DNA of 64,000 nt from Actinokineospora inagensis DSM 44258 (GCF_000482865.1 NZ_AXWW01000017.1:50761-114760); one strand, 5' to 3'. Positions 52,874 to 62,397 are shown, counted from the first letter of the stretch. The notes: a model not told the origin generated them from the sequence alone. Program-made: numbers and translations.

Positions 52874-54103
52874 TCAGCCGCCGAAGGTGCCGGTCTCGTC
52901 AGCGGCCCACTTGCCGCCGGACACCTTGTAGACGGTCAGCAGCTTGTTGGTGCTGTCGCCGTACTGGTCGAACTTGACCTCACCGGTGGCGCCCTGGGCC
53001 GAGTACGACTGGACGTTGGTGATCAGGTCGGCGCGCTTGCCGTCGCTCCACGCGGTGCCGCCGGACAGGGTCTTGGCCAGCGAACCGATGATGGCGTTGG
53101 TGGCGTCGTAGGAGAAGGCGCCGTACGCGCTGAAGTCGTCCTTGTACGCCTTGGCCTTGTACGCGCTGACGAACGCCTTGGCAGTGTCCAGCGTGTCGGT
53201 CGGGGCGCCGACCGAGGTGGCCAGGTCACCCTCCTTGCCGCCGAGCTCGATGAACTTCGGGTCGTAGATGCCGTCGCCGCCCATGACCGGGACGTTGAGA
53301 CCGGCGTCCTTCATCTGCTTGGACAGCGGACCGGCCTGCGGGTACTCGCCGCCGTAGTACACCGCGTCCGGGTTGGAGCCGCGGATGGAGTTGATGACAC
53401 CGCTGAAGTCGGTGTCCTTCTCGCCGACCTTGGCGACGGCGGCGATCGCCGCGCCCTCCTTCACCGCTTCCTTCTTGAACTCCCCGGCCAAGCCCTCACC
53501 GTAGGTCTTGCCGTCGGTGATGACCGCGATGTTCTTCTTGCCCGCCTTGCCGACCAGGTACTTGGCCGCGAACGGGCCCTGCAGGTCGTCGGTGGCGCAG
53601 ACGCGGAAGTAGTTCGCGTATTCCCGCTTGGGGTTGGTGCCGTAGTCGGTACCGCGCGTCAACGACGGGTTCGTGTTGGCGGGCGAGACCTGAACGATGT
53701 TCTTGGCCTTGAGGATCGGCTGCACGCTCTGCGCGACCGACGAGTTCAAGGTGCCGACCACGCCGACCACGTTGGCGTTGGACGACAACCGGGTGGCGGC
53801 CTGGGCGCCGACCTGGGCGGTCGCCTGGTCGTCCTCGGTCTGCACCGACAGTTTGTAGCCGGGGACGGCGCATTTCTCGTTCGCCTGGTCCACCGCGAGC
53901 ATCGCGGAGTTCTTGATGCCGAGACCGAGGGCTGACAGACCACCGGACTGTGGCGCGATGACGCCGATGACCAGGGTGCCCTTGCTCTGGTCGCAGCTCT
54001 GGTTGTTCCCCCCTGAGCCCGACTCGGTCTTGTTCGTGCTACAGGCTGCGAGCAACAACGCGCCGGCGACCAGCACCGCGGCCTTCACCGTGTGGTTTCG
54101 CAC
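52874..54103 (-). CDS. livK: Branched-chain amino acid ABC transporter substrate-binding lipoprotein
   Basis: A 409-residue lipoprotein of the type 1 periplasmic binding fold. GTG 54103 begins VRNHTVKAAVLVAGALLLAAC with lipobox LAAC. The mature part has GTLVIGVIAPQSGGLSALG, VGVVGTLNSSVAQSVQPIL and YDATNAIIGSLAKTLSGG. First gene of the operon; it captures Leu/Ile/Val or related amino acids outside the membrane. The frame remains open upstream but lacks homology there. Confidence 0.95.
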   Translation of the reverse strand: MRNHTVKAAVLVAGALLLAACSTNKTESGSGGNNQSCDQSKGTLVIGVIAPQSGGLSALGLGIKNSAMLAVDQANEKCAVPGYKLSVQTEDDQATAQVGAQAATRLSSNANVVGVVGTLNSSVAQSVQPILKAKNIVQVSPANTNPSLTRGTDYGTNPKREYANYFRVCATDDLQGPFAAKYLVGKAGKKNIAVITDGKTYGEGLAGEFKKEAVKEGAAIAAVAKVGEKDTDFSGVINSIRGSNPDAVYYGGEYPQAGPLSKQMKDAGLNVPVMGGDGIYDPKFIELGGKEGDLATSVGAPTDTLDTAKAFVSAYKAKAYKDDFSAYGAFSYDATNAIIGSLAKTLSGGTAWSDGKRADLITNVQSYSAQGATGEVKFDQYGDSTNKLLTVYKVSGGKWAADETGTFGG

Positions 54104-54368
54104 GTGATGTCCCTTCTCCGCTTTCGTCCGGACAATGCGTGTAAGCATGCCGAACCTCGCCCTCATACCTGTTGGAGGGTTCCGCCGGAAAGTAGTGACC
54201 GAATGCGACGTAGTCACGCGCCTGGGCTGCCTGTGACCAGACTGCAATCAAACGACGGGTGGTGTTCGGGCTCCGGACATCTGAGGACGAACTTCGCGTG
54301 CTACACCGGACCCAGGTTTCACATCATGCGTGGACCTGGGCGCCGCCAAACGGGTTACGGTAGCGGGC
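54104..54368. promoter_or_regulatory. Intergenic region between divergent livK and the FnIII protein gene
   Basis: 265 bases that must hold the liv operon promoter (minus) and the promoter of the FnIII gene (plus). I see a partial palindrome around GCGTGTAAGCATGC (54134-54147) but no clear known operator. Confidence 0.4.
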
Positions 54369-56192
54369 ATGCGTCCGCGGACCCGGTTGCTGGCCTGCGG
54401 TTCCGCCGCGGCGGCCATCGCGGGTGCCGTGCTGGCGCTGCGCGGCGGGGACAGCGCGCCGCCGCCGGGCCCGGTTCCGCCGCCGCGGCCGCCACAGGTG
54501 ACCCGGTACGCGGCCGACGATGTCGTACTGCCCGCACCCGGCGAAGTGCCGGATACTCCGCGTGATCTCCGCCTACTCCCTTCCCCCGGTAGGTTGGTTG
54601 TTTCCTGGACCGGTTCCGTTCGAGCAACCGGTTACCAGGTGAACTGGGCGATCGGGGGACAGCGATCGGGTGGGCGGCTGGTGACCACTGAGGACACCCA
54701 ACTCGACGGACTCACCGACGGTCAGAAGTACCTGGTCGAGGTACGCGCGGTGGACGCGTTCGGCCAGGTGTCGACCCCCGCGTCGGCCACCGGCGTCCCC
54801 GGACCGGGCGACCCGGCCTGGCGGACCGGGTTGACCGGGTTGTTGGACGACTTCCCCGATGATTCCTCCCTTCGAGCGGACACAGTCGGGTCGTCGTGGC
54901 ACCTGTCCGGCTACCGAGGGTGCGTTGATCTGGGTGCGCGGGCGTCGACCGAGATCGGACTGCCGATAGATCTGGGTTGCGGCGCGGACGAGGCCGTGCT
55001 CCGCGCCCGCAGACCGATGACCCTCACGTCGTCCACATCGGACCCAATGTTGGGTCGGGTGGCGGTGCTGACCGACGCCGCGGGACCCGGCGGTCGGCTG
55101 ACCCTGGACTTGGTCCCCGGCCCCGCCGACCGGGTGGGGCCGGACTCGGCGCTGCCCGCCGGGACCATTCGGGGCGAACTGGACGACGGCGGCGCCCGAG
55201 TCCTGCCCGGTGGTTCGTTCGTCGCCGCGCCGGGCCCGCGCGGAGCCGGGGCACTGCACCTGGTGGAACTGACAGTTAGCGCTACCGGCGTGACGTTGTC
55301 GCAAGACGGCCGAGTGGTGGCGTCGTCGTCGGTAGTGCCTACCTGGCGGGATGCGTGGGTGTTGATTGGAGTACGTGGACCAGAAGGACGCCGCGTGCGG
55401 ATTCACCTCGCGTCGGCGGGATTCACCGGCCCTCCGGGCCCAGTTCCGCAGGTAGTGGAAACACCGGTAAGTCTTGCCACACGACAAGTATTGGATCCCG
55501 ACGCGATAGCACCATCTGCAGGCATTGTTCGTAGACCGCTAACGACAGCACTATCCGCACGGTTGATCGTCACCATGGCCGTCTCCCCCGGGATGGAAGT
55601 GTCCTCGACGCGGATTCAATTAGGCACGTATTCCTTGCCCGCGCGCCCAGCGGTGCTGTCGGACGGGGTGGTCACCGTCATCGCCGACGTTCCACGGGCG
55701 CTGCTGGGCGCGAACGGCCCGGACCCCCTCACCCCGCTCGTCGTACGAGCCGCAGGCGCGGGACCGGGCGCCCTCGTCCAGGAGAGCTACCTGGAACTGG
55801 TCCCCGCACCCGACGGCAGCCCCCGGACCACCACCCAACCCGCGCGCACCGACCGGCAGCGCCCCACCACCGACGCCCTGCCCACCGCCACCCTCACCCT
55901 CGGCGACTCCGCCGGTCACCCCGCGGAAACCCCCACCGAGGGACGACTGGTCATCACCGTGACCATCAGTGGCGTCACCGCCCAGTGGGACACCGGCGCC
56001 CTCGAACCCGTCGCAGGCTTCCAACTCTGGCTCGACGGCCGGATGGTGGCCGCCCTCCCCACCGGCGGCACCGCGGGCGGCCGCTACGCCATCCCCGTCA
56101 CCGCCACCCCCGGCGACCACAGTGCCGAGATCCGCGTCTTCGGCACCGCCACCGGCCGCGGCTCCACCCTCACCCAGTTCGCCGTCAGGTAA
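54369..56192 (+). CDS. Secreted or membrane-anchored fibronectin type III domain protein
   Basis: A 607-residue exported protein. An Arg-containing N-terminus and hydrophobic stretch (LLACGSAAAAIAGAVLAL) give a signal or anchor, possibly lipid-modified at Cys10. A Pro-rich linker is followed by an FnIII domain at ~55-145 (TPRDLRLLPSPGRLVVSW, DGLTDGQKYLVEVRAVDAFG). The middle part (~160-360) looks like a lectin/laminin-G-type beta sandwich (LSGYRGCVDLG, GVTLSQDGRVV). The C-terminus is a further beta-rich domain. No catalytic motif. Probably a cell-surface binding protein. It starts at ATG 54369. Confidence 0.82.
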   Translation: MRPRTRLLACGSAAAAIAGAVLALRGGDSAPPPGPVPPPRPPQVTRYAADDVVLPAPGEVPDTPRDLRLLPSPGRLVVSWTGSVRATGYQVNWAIGGQRSGGRLVTTEDTQLDGLTDGQKYLVEVRAVDAFGQVSTPASATGVPGPGDPAWRTGLTGLLDDFPDDSSLRADTVGSSWHLSGYRGCVDLGARASTEIGLPIDLGCGADEAVLRARRPMTLTSSTSDPMLGRVAVLTDAAGPGGRLTLDLVPGPADRVGPDSALPAGTIRGELDDGGARVLPGGSFVAAPGPRGAGALHLVELTVSATGVTLSQDGRVVASSSVVPTWRDAWVLIGVRGPEGRRVRIHLASAGFTGPPGPVPQVVETPVSLATRQVLDPDAIAPSAGIVRRPLTTALSARLIVTMAVSPGMEVSSTRIQLGTYSLPARPAVLSDGVVTVIADVPRALLGANGPDPLTPLVVRAAGAGPGALVQESYLELVPAPDGSPRTTTQPARTDRQRPTTDALPTATLTLGDSAGHPAETPTEGRLVITVTISGVTAQWDTGALEPVAGFQLWLDGRMVAALPTGGTAGGRYAIPVTATPGDHSAEIRVFGTATGRGSTLTQFAVR

Positions 56193-56349
56193 GGATCTTG
56201 CCCGTGGCGCGCGATCCCGGTTGGTTGTGCGACAACGGGTCACCGTCGGCCACCACCGGATCGGGGTGTGGCGAACCGGCGACGAACAGCGGGTGAAACA
56301 GGCTCGCGTCCGGGGTGCGAACAGGCCCGGTCGACCTAGCGTGCGGTGC

Positions 56350-58302
56350 ATGATCAGTGTGCGTCGCCTGGCGATGGCCAGTGCGTTGTGTGTGGTCTCC
56401 CTGCTCGTGTCGGTGAACCCGGCCGGAGCTGTGGGGAACGGGGTGGATCCGACCGTGACGGCGATCCGCGAGCCCGTGAGCGGTCAGCTCGTCGACGACT
56501 GGAAGCTCGCAGGTCGGGCCAGCGCGTCGGGGGTGCAGGTGGCGCCGCAGTGGGTGTTGACGACTCGGCACGCGCCCGGGGCGGTCGGTGGGAAGTTCAC
56601 CAACGCCTACGGAACCGCGACGATCGACGCGGTCACCTCCTGCGCCACCTCGAGCTGCGACCTCAGCCTGTCCCACCTGACCGCGCCCCTGTCCGCGCCC
56701 GCGTACCCCGACCTGCTCGACAACGGCCTCCCGCGCCTCGACGGCACCGTCGCCGGTTCCGCGCTCGTGGTCGGTATGGGCGGCGGCAAGCTCACCGCGG
56801 GGTGGACGACCCCCACCGGCATCCCCGAGCTGTCCACCCTGGGTGCCCCGCCGACGGCGATCTCCGGTGACAGCGGCGGTCCCGCCTTCTACCACCGCCC
56901 CGGCGACCCGACCGGGCACCTGTTCGGCCTGATGACCTACGCCTCGCCGGGCGTGATCAGCGGGGTGCCGCAGTTCAACGCCGACGCGAAGGCGTTCATC
57001 ACGGGCGTCGCCGGGACCGCGGTCCGCTGGACCACCTTCGACCAGCTCGGCCCCAAGCAGGTGCGGCCCGAGGCGATCACCGACTTCACCGCGACCGCCA
57101 CCGCGACCACGATTCGGCTCAACTGGAACGCGGTGACCGCCGCGCCGCCCGTCACCGCGTACACCGCCGTCTTGGTCAACCCGGACAACGCCGCCGACCG
57201 CAAGGTGGTGCGCACGACCGGGACCACGGCCGCCTTCACCGTGGCGACCGGCGTCAAGTGGGCGGCGTTCGTGCTACCGGAGAGCGTGAACGGGCAGGCG
57301 TTGGTCCCTGCGGGCATGAACTCGTCGGGCACGGTCGTGACCTACATCTACTCCCGGTACGTCGCCGCCGCGGCGGCACCCGCGAACGCGGTCCACGACG
57401 TCGTCGTCACCGCCACCCCGGACGGCTTGCGCGTCGAGTGGGAGCGCGGGGCGGGCGCGGTGGCGGACGTGAACCACACCGAGGTCCGGCTGTGCCGCGG
57501 CAGCGACATCCAGTGCGTGGCCCCGTTCTACCGCGTGGACACCGAGAACCCCGCCGTCGACATCACCATCCCGGACGTGGCCTACGCCGACCACTTCATG
57601 CTGTCGCTGACCGACCGGAACCTGGTCGGCGCGGCGTACCCGGTCACCACCGTCGCCACCTACCTGCCGCTGCGGGCACCGCTCCCGGCCCGGTCGGTCT
57701 CGGCGCACCTGACCGACACGACGTTGACGTTCGGCCTCGACCCGCGGGGCGACGACCCGATCACCATGTTCCCGCTCGGCCGCTACCGCCAGCACGCCAC
57801 ACCGGACATCTACATGGTCAGCTTCCTCGACCTGCAGGGCCGCAAACGCAGCCTCCCCACCGTCGACGTCGCCACCAGGCCGGCACTGGACGTCGTCCTG
57901 GCGTCCGCGAGGCTCACCCCGGGCCGCTACGACTTCACCTTCACCCCGTACAACTGGATCTGGGGCCAGGGCACCCCGATCACCCTGTCCGTCCCGGTCG
58001 GCACCCCCGGCGACTACTCGGTCGCGGCGAAGGTGCCGCCCACCCCGGTAATCACCGGCGCGAACCCGATCACCTGGACCCAACCCACGCCGACGGCCAC
58101 CCAGGCCCCGGTCGAGGGCTACCTGCTGGCCGAACAGGTCAGCGGTCAGGTCTACGAGGTCGGCCCGGACACCCGCGCGTTCGACCTGGGCTCGCTGCAC
58201 CTGCAGTCCACCCAGCGCTGGCAGGTGATCGCGGTCAACTACGACTCCGGCCAGTCCCTCCCGGCGACCGGCCCCGAGGTCGACGTCCCCATCCAGGACT
58301 GA
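56350..58302 (+). CDS. Secreted trypsin-like serine protease domain with C-terminal FnIII-like repeats
   Basis: A 650-residue exported protein. The signal peptide is at 1-28 (ALCVVSLLVSVNPAGA). The protease domain (~30-230) has the S1 triad His74 (TTRHAPG), Asp104 (SSCDLSLSHL) and Ser175 (SGDSGGPAF), with a likely disulfide Cys98-Cys103. Beyond it are three or four FnIII-like modules (ITDFTATATATTIRLNWNAV near 244; NAVHDVVVTATPDGLRVEWE near 358). ATG 56350 is the chosen start. It follows the FnIII protein gene on the same strand and may work on surface or extracellular proteins. Confidence 0.87.
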   Translation: MISVRRLAMASALCVVSLLVSVNPAGAVGNGVDPTVTAIREPVSGQLVDDWKLAGRASASGVQVAPQWVLTTRHAPGAVGGKFTNAYGTATIDAVTSCATSSCDLSLSHLTAPLSAPAYPDLLDNGLPRLDGTVAGSALVVGMGGGKLTAGWTTPTGIPELSTLGAPPTAISGDSGGPAFYHRPGDPTGHLFGLMTYASPGVISGVPQFNADAKAFITGVAGTAVRWTTFDQLGPKQVRPEAITDFTATATATTIRLNWNAVTAAPPVTAYTAVLVNPDNAADRKVVRTTGTTAAFTVATGVKWAAFVLPESVNGQALVPAGMNSSGTVVTYIYSRYVAAAAAPANAVHDVVVTATPDGLRVEWERGAGAVADVNHTEVRLCRGSDIQCVAPFYRVDTENPAVDITIPDVAYADHFMLSLTDRNLVGAAYPVTTVATYLPLRAPLPARSVSAHLTDTTLTFGLDPRGDDPITMFPLGRYRQHATPDIYMVSFLDLQGRKRSLPTVDVATRPALDVVLASARLTPGRYDFTFTPYNWIWGQGTPITLSVPVGTPGDYSVAAKVPPTPVITGANPITWTQPTPTATQAPVEGYLLAEQVSGQVYEVGPDTRAFDLGSLHLQSTQRWQVIAVNYDSGQSLPATGPEVDVPIQD

Positions 58303-58308
58303 GTCCAC

Positions 58309-58345
58309 GCCCGGGGCCCACGCGCACACGGCGTGGGCTCCGGGC
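58309..58345 (+). terminator. Hairpin terminator after the protease gene
   Basis: GCCCGGGGCCCACGC (58309-58323) pairs with GCGTGGGCTCCGGGC (58331-58345) with one mismatch and a 7-base loop, six bases after the stop codon. Confidence 0.88.
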
Positions 58346-58696
58346 ACGACACAGTGGACCCACGTGACGTTCCCGGGCCGCGCGAGACGGTTGGCGGCCA
58401 CCGCGAATAATCCACTAAGGACATTCGCCCGGACGTTCCACGGGAGGGGCAACGGTCGTTGGGTGTCGCAAGGCCGAGGCCCCCAAGACGCGCACACTCA
58501 CCCAGCGCTGAATTGCTCGCTCCCACCGCCATGACATTCTCGACTCCACGACGAAGCTCACCCGCGACGACGCGAACACGTCGACCAGCACGGTCCCGGT
58601 CCAACCGGCGGGCCGAGACCGGTCTTGATCTCGTCCCGGTGAGGAACCTTCCCGATCCCCGGGACGACGGCCGCACATTCACTCCATCGAGCGACG
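58346..58696. other. 350 bp gene-free stretch
   Basis: Between the protease terminator and the pdtaR stop. Codon structure looks random in all frames; no ribosome site, repeat or RNA gene is visible. Confidence 0.4.
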
Positions 58697-59296
58697 TCAG
58701 GTGATGTTCTCCACGACCGCCTCGGCGACGGCCTTCATCGTGGTCCGGCGGTCCATCGCCGTCCGCTGGATCCAGCGGAACGCCTCGGGCTCGGAGAGGC
58801 CCTGCTTGGCCATCAGCAGCCCCTTGGCCCGCTCGATCACCTTCCGCGTCTCCAACCGCTCGGTCAGCCCCGCGACCTCGTTCTCCAACGCCTGCAACTC
58901 GGAGAACCGGCTCACCGCCAACTCGATCGCGGGCACCAGGTCGTGCTTGGCGAACGGCTTCACCAGGTACGCCATCGCCCCCGCGTCCCGCGCCCGCTCC
59001 ACCAGGTCCCGCTGCGAAAACGCCGTCAACATCACCACCGGCGCGATCCGCTCCCCCGCGATCATGGTCGCCGCGTCGATCCCATCCATCTTCGGCATCT
59101 TCACGTCCAGGATCACCAGGTCAGGCCGCAACTCCCCAGCCAGCCGCACAGCCTCCTCGCCGTCCCCCGCCTCCCCCGCGACCTCATACCCCTCTTCGCG
59201 CAGCATCTCCACCAGGTCGAGCCGAATCAACGCCTCGTCCTCGGCCACCAGCACACGACGGGCAGTGGGCTGGGCCTCGGCAGCCACCTCGGTCAC
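58697..59296 (-). CDS. pdtaR: ANTAR-domain response regulator, PdtaR family
   Basis: A 199-residue response regulator. The receiver domain has AEDE near 18-21, phospho-acceptor Asp64 (VILDVKMP), LTAFS near 92 and Lys near 113 (LVKPF). The C-terminal ANTAR RNA-binding domain (~137-195) shows LETRKVIERAKGLLMAKQGL and EAFRWIQRTAMDRRTTMKAVA. Upon phosphorylation by a PdtaS-type kinase it would bind tandem hairpins in mRNAs and prevent termination. GTG 59296 has GAGGAGGAC upstream. Corresponds to Rv1626; the kinase gene is not in the window. Confidence 0.96.
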   Translation of the reverse strand: MTEVAAEAQPTARRVLVAEDEALIRLDLVEMLREEGYEVAGEAGDGEEAVRLAGELRPDLVILDVKMPKMDGIDAATMIAGERIAPVVMLTAFSQRDLVERARDAGAMAYLVKPFAKHDLVPAIELAVSRFSELQALENEVAGLTERLETRKVIERAKGLLMAKQGLSEPEAFRWIQRTAMDRRTTMKAVAEAVVENIT

Positions 59297-59439
59297 CGGG
59301 GTCCTCCTCAGATCACGACCAGAGCCTGCAGCCTACCGCCAGACCCCCACCCACCCCCGCCCCACCACACGTGACCGCGCCAACACCCAACCCCCACCCA
59401 CGCCCCACCCACCCACTCCCGTAAAGTCACACCCCGCAC

Positions 59440-59513
59440 GCCCCCGTAGCCCAACCGGCAGAGGCAGCGGACTCAAAATCCGTCCAGTGTGCGTTCGAAT
59501 CGCACCGGGGGCA
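59440..59513 (+). tRNA. tRNA with CAA (Leu) anticodon, short variable loop
   Basis: A 74-base cloverleaf. Acceptor GCCCCCG (59440-59446) / CGGGGGC (59506-59512) with discriminator A. Three-base D stem GCC/GGC with a GG-containing loop. Anticodon stem GCGGA/TCCGT with loop CTCAAAA, giving anticodon CAA, which reads UUG. Variable loop CCAGT, and T arm GTGCG-TTCGAAT-CGCAC. CCA is not encoded. The five-base variable loop is odd, since bacterial tRNA-Leu normally has a long variable arm. Confidence 0.88.
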
Positions 59514-60618
59514 CTCGCTCTGGGTGAACCGTGTTCGTGGAAAGCGCGAAGCGGGACGCTCGTCGGTTCTTTTGGGGTGCGACCCCAGGCCTGCCTGGAG
59601 GGCTGCGCCCCGGACCCCGACCGGTGGGCGTGTGGATGCGGTACGAGCCGCTCGGTCCGGCCGGTTGTTGTTCGATGAGGCTTGTTCAGCGGCGTAGGAG
59701 TAGAGGCCGATGACGGCCGAGATGGCCGTGGTGGGCCGCCGGTGGTCGGTGTGAAGGTGGATCAAGGTGAGGATGCCGGACCGGACATATCCCGTGTCGC
59801 CGAGCAAGTCCGCCGCAGATACGCCAATGTCACCACCACCGACCGGAACAAGCCCAGGATCGGCGGCCACCCGCCACTGTTCTCCACGGTCGCCCGGTGG
59901 ATGAGAACGCACAATCACACGCCGGACAACAGGTTCACCGAACCGCTTCGACGCAACCTGGCCGTCCCCGCGGTCTGCGTGCCCTCGCCCGACAGCAGCG
60001 CCCGACAGCACTGCGACCGCTGCTCACGCGTCTGTCCGCCACCCGCGTCCACGCTCATCAACTCTTCCGTTCCCCTGCTGTACGAGCCCTGAGCTTGACC
60101 TCCACCCAGTGACCTTGAGCGTCCGGTCCAGCAACCAAAGTGATGATCATTCATCGATGGTCACGGCGAATCCGAGTCGGTCTCTCCTTCGGGTGGTGGG
60201 TCTTGGGTTGGGTCGCCGTGGGTGTTCGGCGTTGCTAGGTTCGGCACGGCAATGCCTGCTTGGCGGTTCGGCGGCGGGGGCGTTCCGCTGTGCCGATCCG
60301 TGTGGACGGCGTCTGGGAGGCGCGTTCGGATGTGTGCGGCGATCGGTTCAGGGTGCGCGGTGAGCACCGCAGGGAGTCTGCTTCCGGCCGGTCGACGAAG
60401 AGCATTCCCCAGAGCAGGACGGTAGGACGCCACGGCCCAGGTGTGAGTTCCTGCTTGCCGTCGCGATTCCGCCTGCTCCACCGTGGCTTGCGTGGAGTGA
60501 TGTTGTCGGGACCACGCGTGCGACTGGGGCGACGTTCCCACCTGCACCGCGAAACGCCTCCCTACATGAAGTCTTCTCCTGACCCCCACCGGAACCGAAA
60601 CACCGACCAAGGAGAGAC
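59514..60618. other. 1.1 kb gene-poor stretch after the tRNA
   Basis: No frame here has a convincing ribosome site, protein-like composition or recognisable motif, although several frames stay open by chance. The part near 59580-59625 (GGGCTGCGCCCCGGACCCC) resembles common GC-rich actinomycete spacer repeats. It could be decayed DNA behind a tRNA 3' end, but no integrase, direct repeat of the tRNA end or other island mark is seen. The promoter of the secreted-protein pair presumably lies near its right end. Confidence 0.45.
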
Positions 60619-61011
60619 ATGTTCAGGAAGATCCTCGCGACGGGGTCGATCGCCGTCGCCGTCGTCGCGCTCACGGCAGGGACCGCCACGGCCGCGATCC
60701 CGGACAACGTGGACGCGCCCTATGCCCGAGCGGCGGTGATGGTGAAGGCCGACGGGACCGTCCTCAAGGCGAAGGGGGTGGACTCGGTCGTGCGCAAGGA
60801 CGTGGGCAGGTACTGCGTCACGTTCACCGACAGCAGGCTGGTGCCCGGAGAGGTCATCCCCACGACCGCGGCGCTGACCTGGGACCGCTTCATCGCGGTC
60901 CCGACATACGCGACCGCCTTCTGCGACAACGACCGCCGGGTGTTCGCCGTCGGGACCAGCGACAACACCAAGGCGTGGGCCGACAGCGGGTTCACCCTCG
61001 TCATCAACTGA
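60619..61011 (+). CDS. Small secreted protein, first of two paralogues
   Basis: A 130-residue exported protein. ATG 60619 has AAGGAGAGAC before it, a strong ribosome site. The signal peptide (SIAVAVVALTAGTATA) is cut after about residue 25. The mature part is ~105 residues with two Cys (GRYCVTF and AFCDNDRRVF), likely forming a disulfide, and a closing strand WADSGFTLVIN. No catalytic motif. The next gene encodes a clear relative with the same two Cys. Family not recognised. Confidence 0.8.
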   Translation: MFRKILATGSIAVAVVALTAGTATAAIPDNVDAPYARAAVMVKADGTVLKAKGVDSVVRKDVGRYCVTFTDSRLVPGEVIPTTAALTWDRFIAVPTYATAFCDNDRRVFAVGTSDNTKAWADSGFTLVIN

Positions 61012-61020
61012 GAGCAACAG

Positions 61021-61449
61021 ATGGGAAGTCAGATGCCGGGAAAGACCCGAGTCATCGCGTCGTTGGTGGCGACGCTCGCGACGGCAGGCCTCACGACGGT
61101 CGCCGCGGCGGGTACCGCCGCCGCCGATGATCCGGCGGTCGCACCATACGCGTCGTACGCCGCTGTGGTGGACAAGGACGGCAAGCTGTTGCGCGGCAAG
61201 AACGTCGAGCAGGCGAAGCGTACCGACACAGGCCGGTACTGCGTGAAGTTCAAGGCCCCCTTCGACGCGAACACCGCCATCGTGTCCGCGACGCTGAACT
61301 TCTTCGCATTCCCGGGGTCCATCCGGGTTAGCCCCGGGGCAAGCAAGCGCTGCGACCACGATGCCCGCTCGGTGTACGTCGCCGCGGTGAAGCTGGATAA
61401 CGGCGCGTTCGTCTGGAGTGACGCCGGATTCACGGTGGTCGCCTCCTGA
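61021..61449 (+). CDS. Small secreted protein, second of two paralogues
   Basis: A 142-residue exported protein nine bases after its paralogue, clearly co-transcribed. Start ATG 61021, or ATG 61033 with GGGAAG before it. The signal peptide is ALASLV-like (IASLVATLATAGLTTVAAAG). The mature part aligns with the first protein: YAAVVDKDGKLLRGKNV versus AAVMVKADGTVLKAKGV, GRYCVKF versus GRYCVTF, RCDHDARSVYV versus FCDNDRRVFAV, and WSDAGFTVV versus WADSGFTLV. Function unknown; an extracellular binding or structural role is likely. Confidence 0.8.
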   Translation: MGSQMPGKTRVIASLVATLATAGLTTVAAAGTAAADDPAVAPYASYAAVVDKDGKLLRGKNVEQAKRTDTGRYCVKFKAPFDANTAIVSATLNFFAFPGSIRVSPGASKRCDHDARSVYVAAVKLDNGAFVWSDAGFTVVAS

Positions 61450-61460
61450 TACCGCGCACC

Positions 61461-61494
61461 GACCGCTCGGCCCGACCCGTCGGGTCGAGCGGTC
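61461..61494. terminator. Bidirectional hairpin between convergent genes
   Basis: GACCGCTCGGCCCGAC (61461-61476) pairs with 61479-61494 with one G-T position and a 2-base loop, between the stops at 61449 (plus) and 61507 (minus). Confidence 0.85.
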
Positions 61495-61506
61495 GGCATC
61501 GCCGTA

Positions 61507-62397
61507 TCAGCCCGTCGGGTCGTCGGTTTCGCGGCGGGCTTGGCGGAGCCAGGCCAGGGACGCCAGGGACATGCAAATGGCGACGGTGAGCAGGGCCCAG
61601 AAGAAGACGATGAAGTCGCTGAGGGTGCCGACGGGTGGGGTGTCGGGCATGGAGTTGCGGATGCCGGGGATGGCGAACAGGAGTGCGGCGAGGGAGGCGA
61701 GGGTGGGGAAGCCGATCTTGTGGGTGGCGACGGCGCGGGTGACCATGCCGACGGTGACCACGACCAGCAGGACGAGCACCAGCATCAGGCCGAGGGCGAA
61801 GGTGATGATGGGTGCGGAGCGGGTGGCGGTCATCTCCAGGCGGACGTCGCCGATGTGGGTGTCGGGCAGTGGTGTCGCGGTGGCTTTCCAGTCGTGCAGT
61901 CCGGCGCGCAGGTCGATGGTGATGGGTACCGGGTCGCCCTTGGGGTCGGTGATGGCGACTTCCAGTGGGATGTGGTGGGTGTCGAACGGGTAGAGCGAGG
62001 TGTCGCCTTCCGCGGTGAGGGTGGCCTCGCGCAGGGGCATCCACTGGCCTTCGGCGAGTTCGGTGGTGTGGTTGCCGCCGATCTCGTCGAGGGTGAAGCG
62101 CAGCGGGGTGGCGAGGCTGCCGTCGGGGTTGCGGTAGCGGCCTTCCGGGCGGGCGTCGACGCGGACCTTGTAGGCGTTGTCGTCGGCGTTGATCGTCAAC
62201 AGCGTGACCTTGACGCTGACCCGGTCCGCGGTGGTGCTGGGGTCGGAGGTGATGATCTGGCCGCGGCCGGTGTCGCTGCTGAGGAAGGTGAACAGGATCA
62301 CCAGGTAGGCGGCGGTGAAGGCGATCAGGATGCCCAGCGCGAGGCCGATCCTGGTGCGCCGCTTGGGTTGTGTGGTGCTGGTGGTTCCCTCAGTCAC
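61507..62397 (-). CDS. DUF4436-type membrane protein
   Basis: A 296-residue protein. One N-terminal membrane helix (IGLALGILIAFTAAYLVILF) is followed by an exported beta-rich domain (SVKVTLLTINADDNAYKVRVD, YPFDTHHIPLEVAITDP) and three C-terminal helices (~190-285). This layout and the YPFDxH motif fit DUF4436, an actinobacterial family without known function, outlined like ligand-gated-channel beta domains. Starts at GTG 62397. Confidence 0.82.
   Translation of the reverse strand: MTEGTTSTTQPKRRTRIGLALGILIAFTAAYLVILFTFLSSDTGRGQIITSDPSTTADRVSVKVTLLTINADDNAYKVRVDARPEGRYRNPDGSLATPLRFTLDEIGGNHTTELAEGQWMPLREATLTAEGDTSLYPFDTHHIPLEVAITDPKGDPVPITIDLRAGLHDWKATATPLPDTHIGDVRLEMTATRSAPIITFALGLMLVLVLLVVVTVGMVTRAVATHKIGFPTLASLAALLFAIPGIRNSMPDTPPVGTLSDFIVFFWALLTVAICMSLASLAWLRQARRETDDPTG

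Noticed and set aside
59682-60112. Two overlapping open frames of 70-136 codons after the tRNA
   Set aside because: No ribosome site, no recognisable motif, and mixed codon pattern; likely chance.
59514-60618. Genomic island inserted at the tRNA
   Set aside because: No integrase, no direct repeat of the tRNA 3' end and no foreign genes follow.
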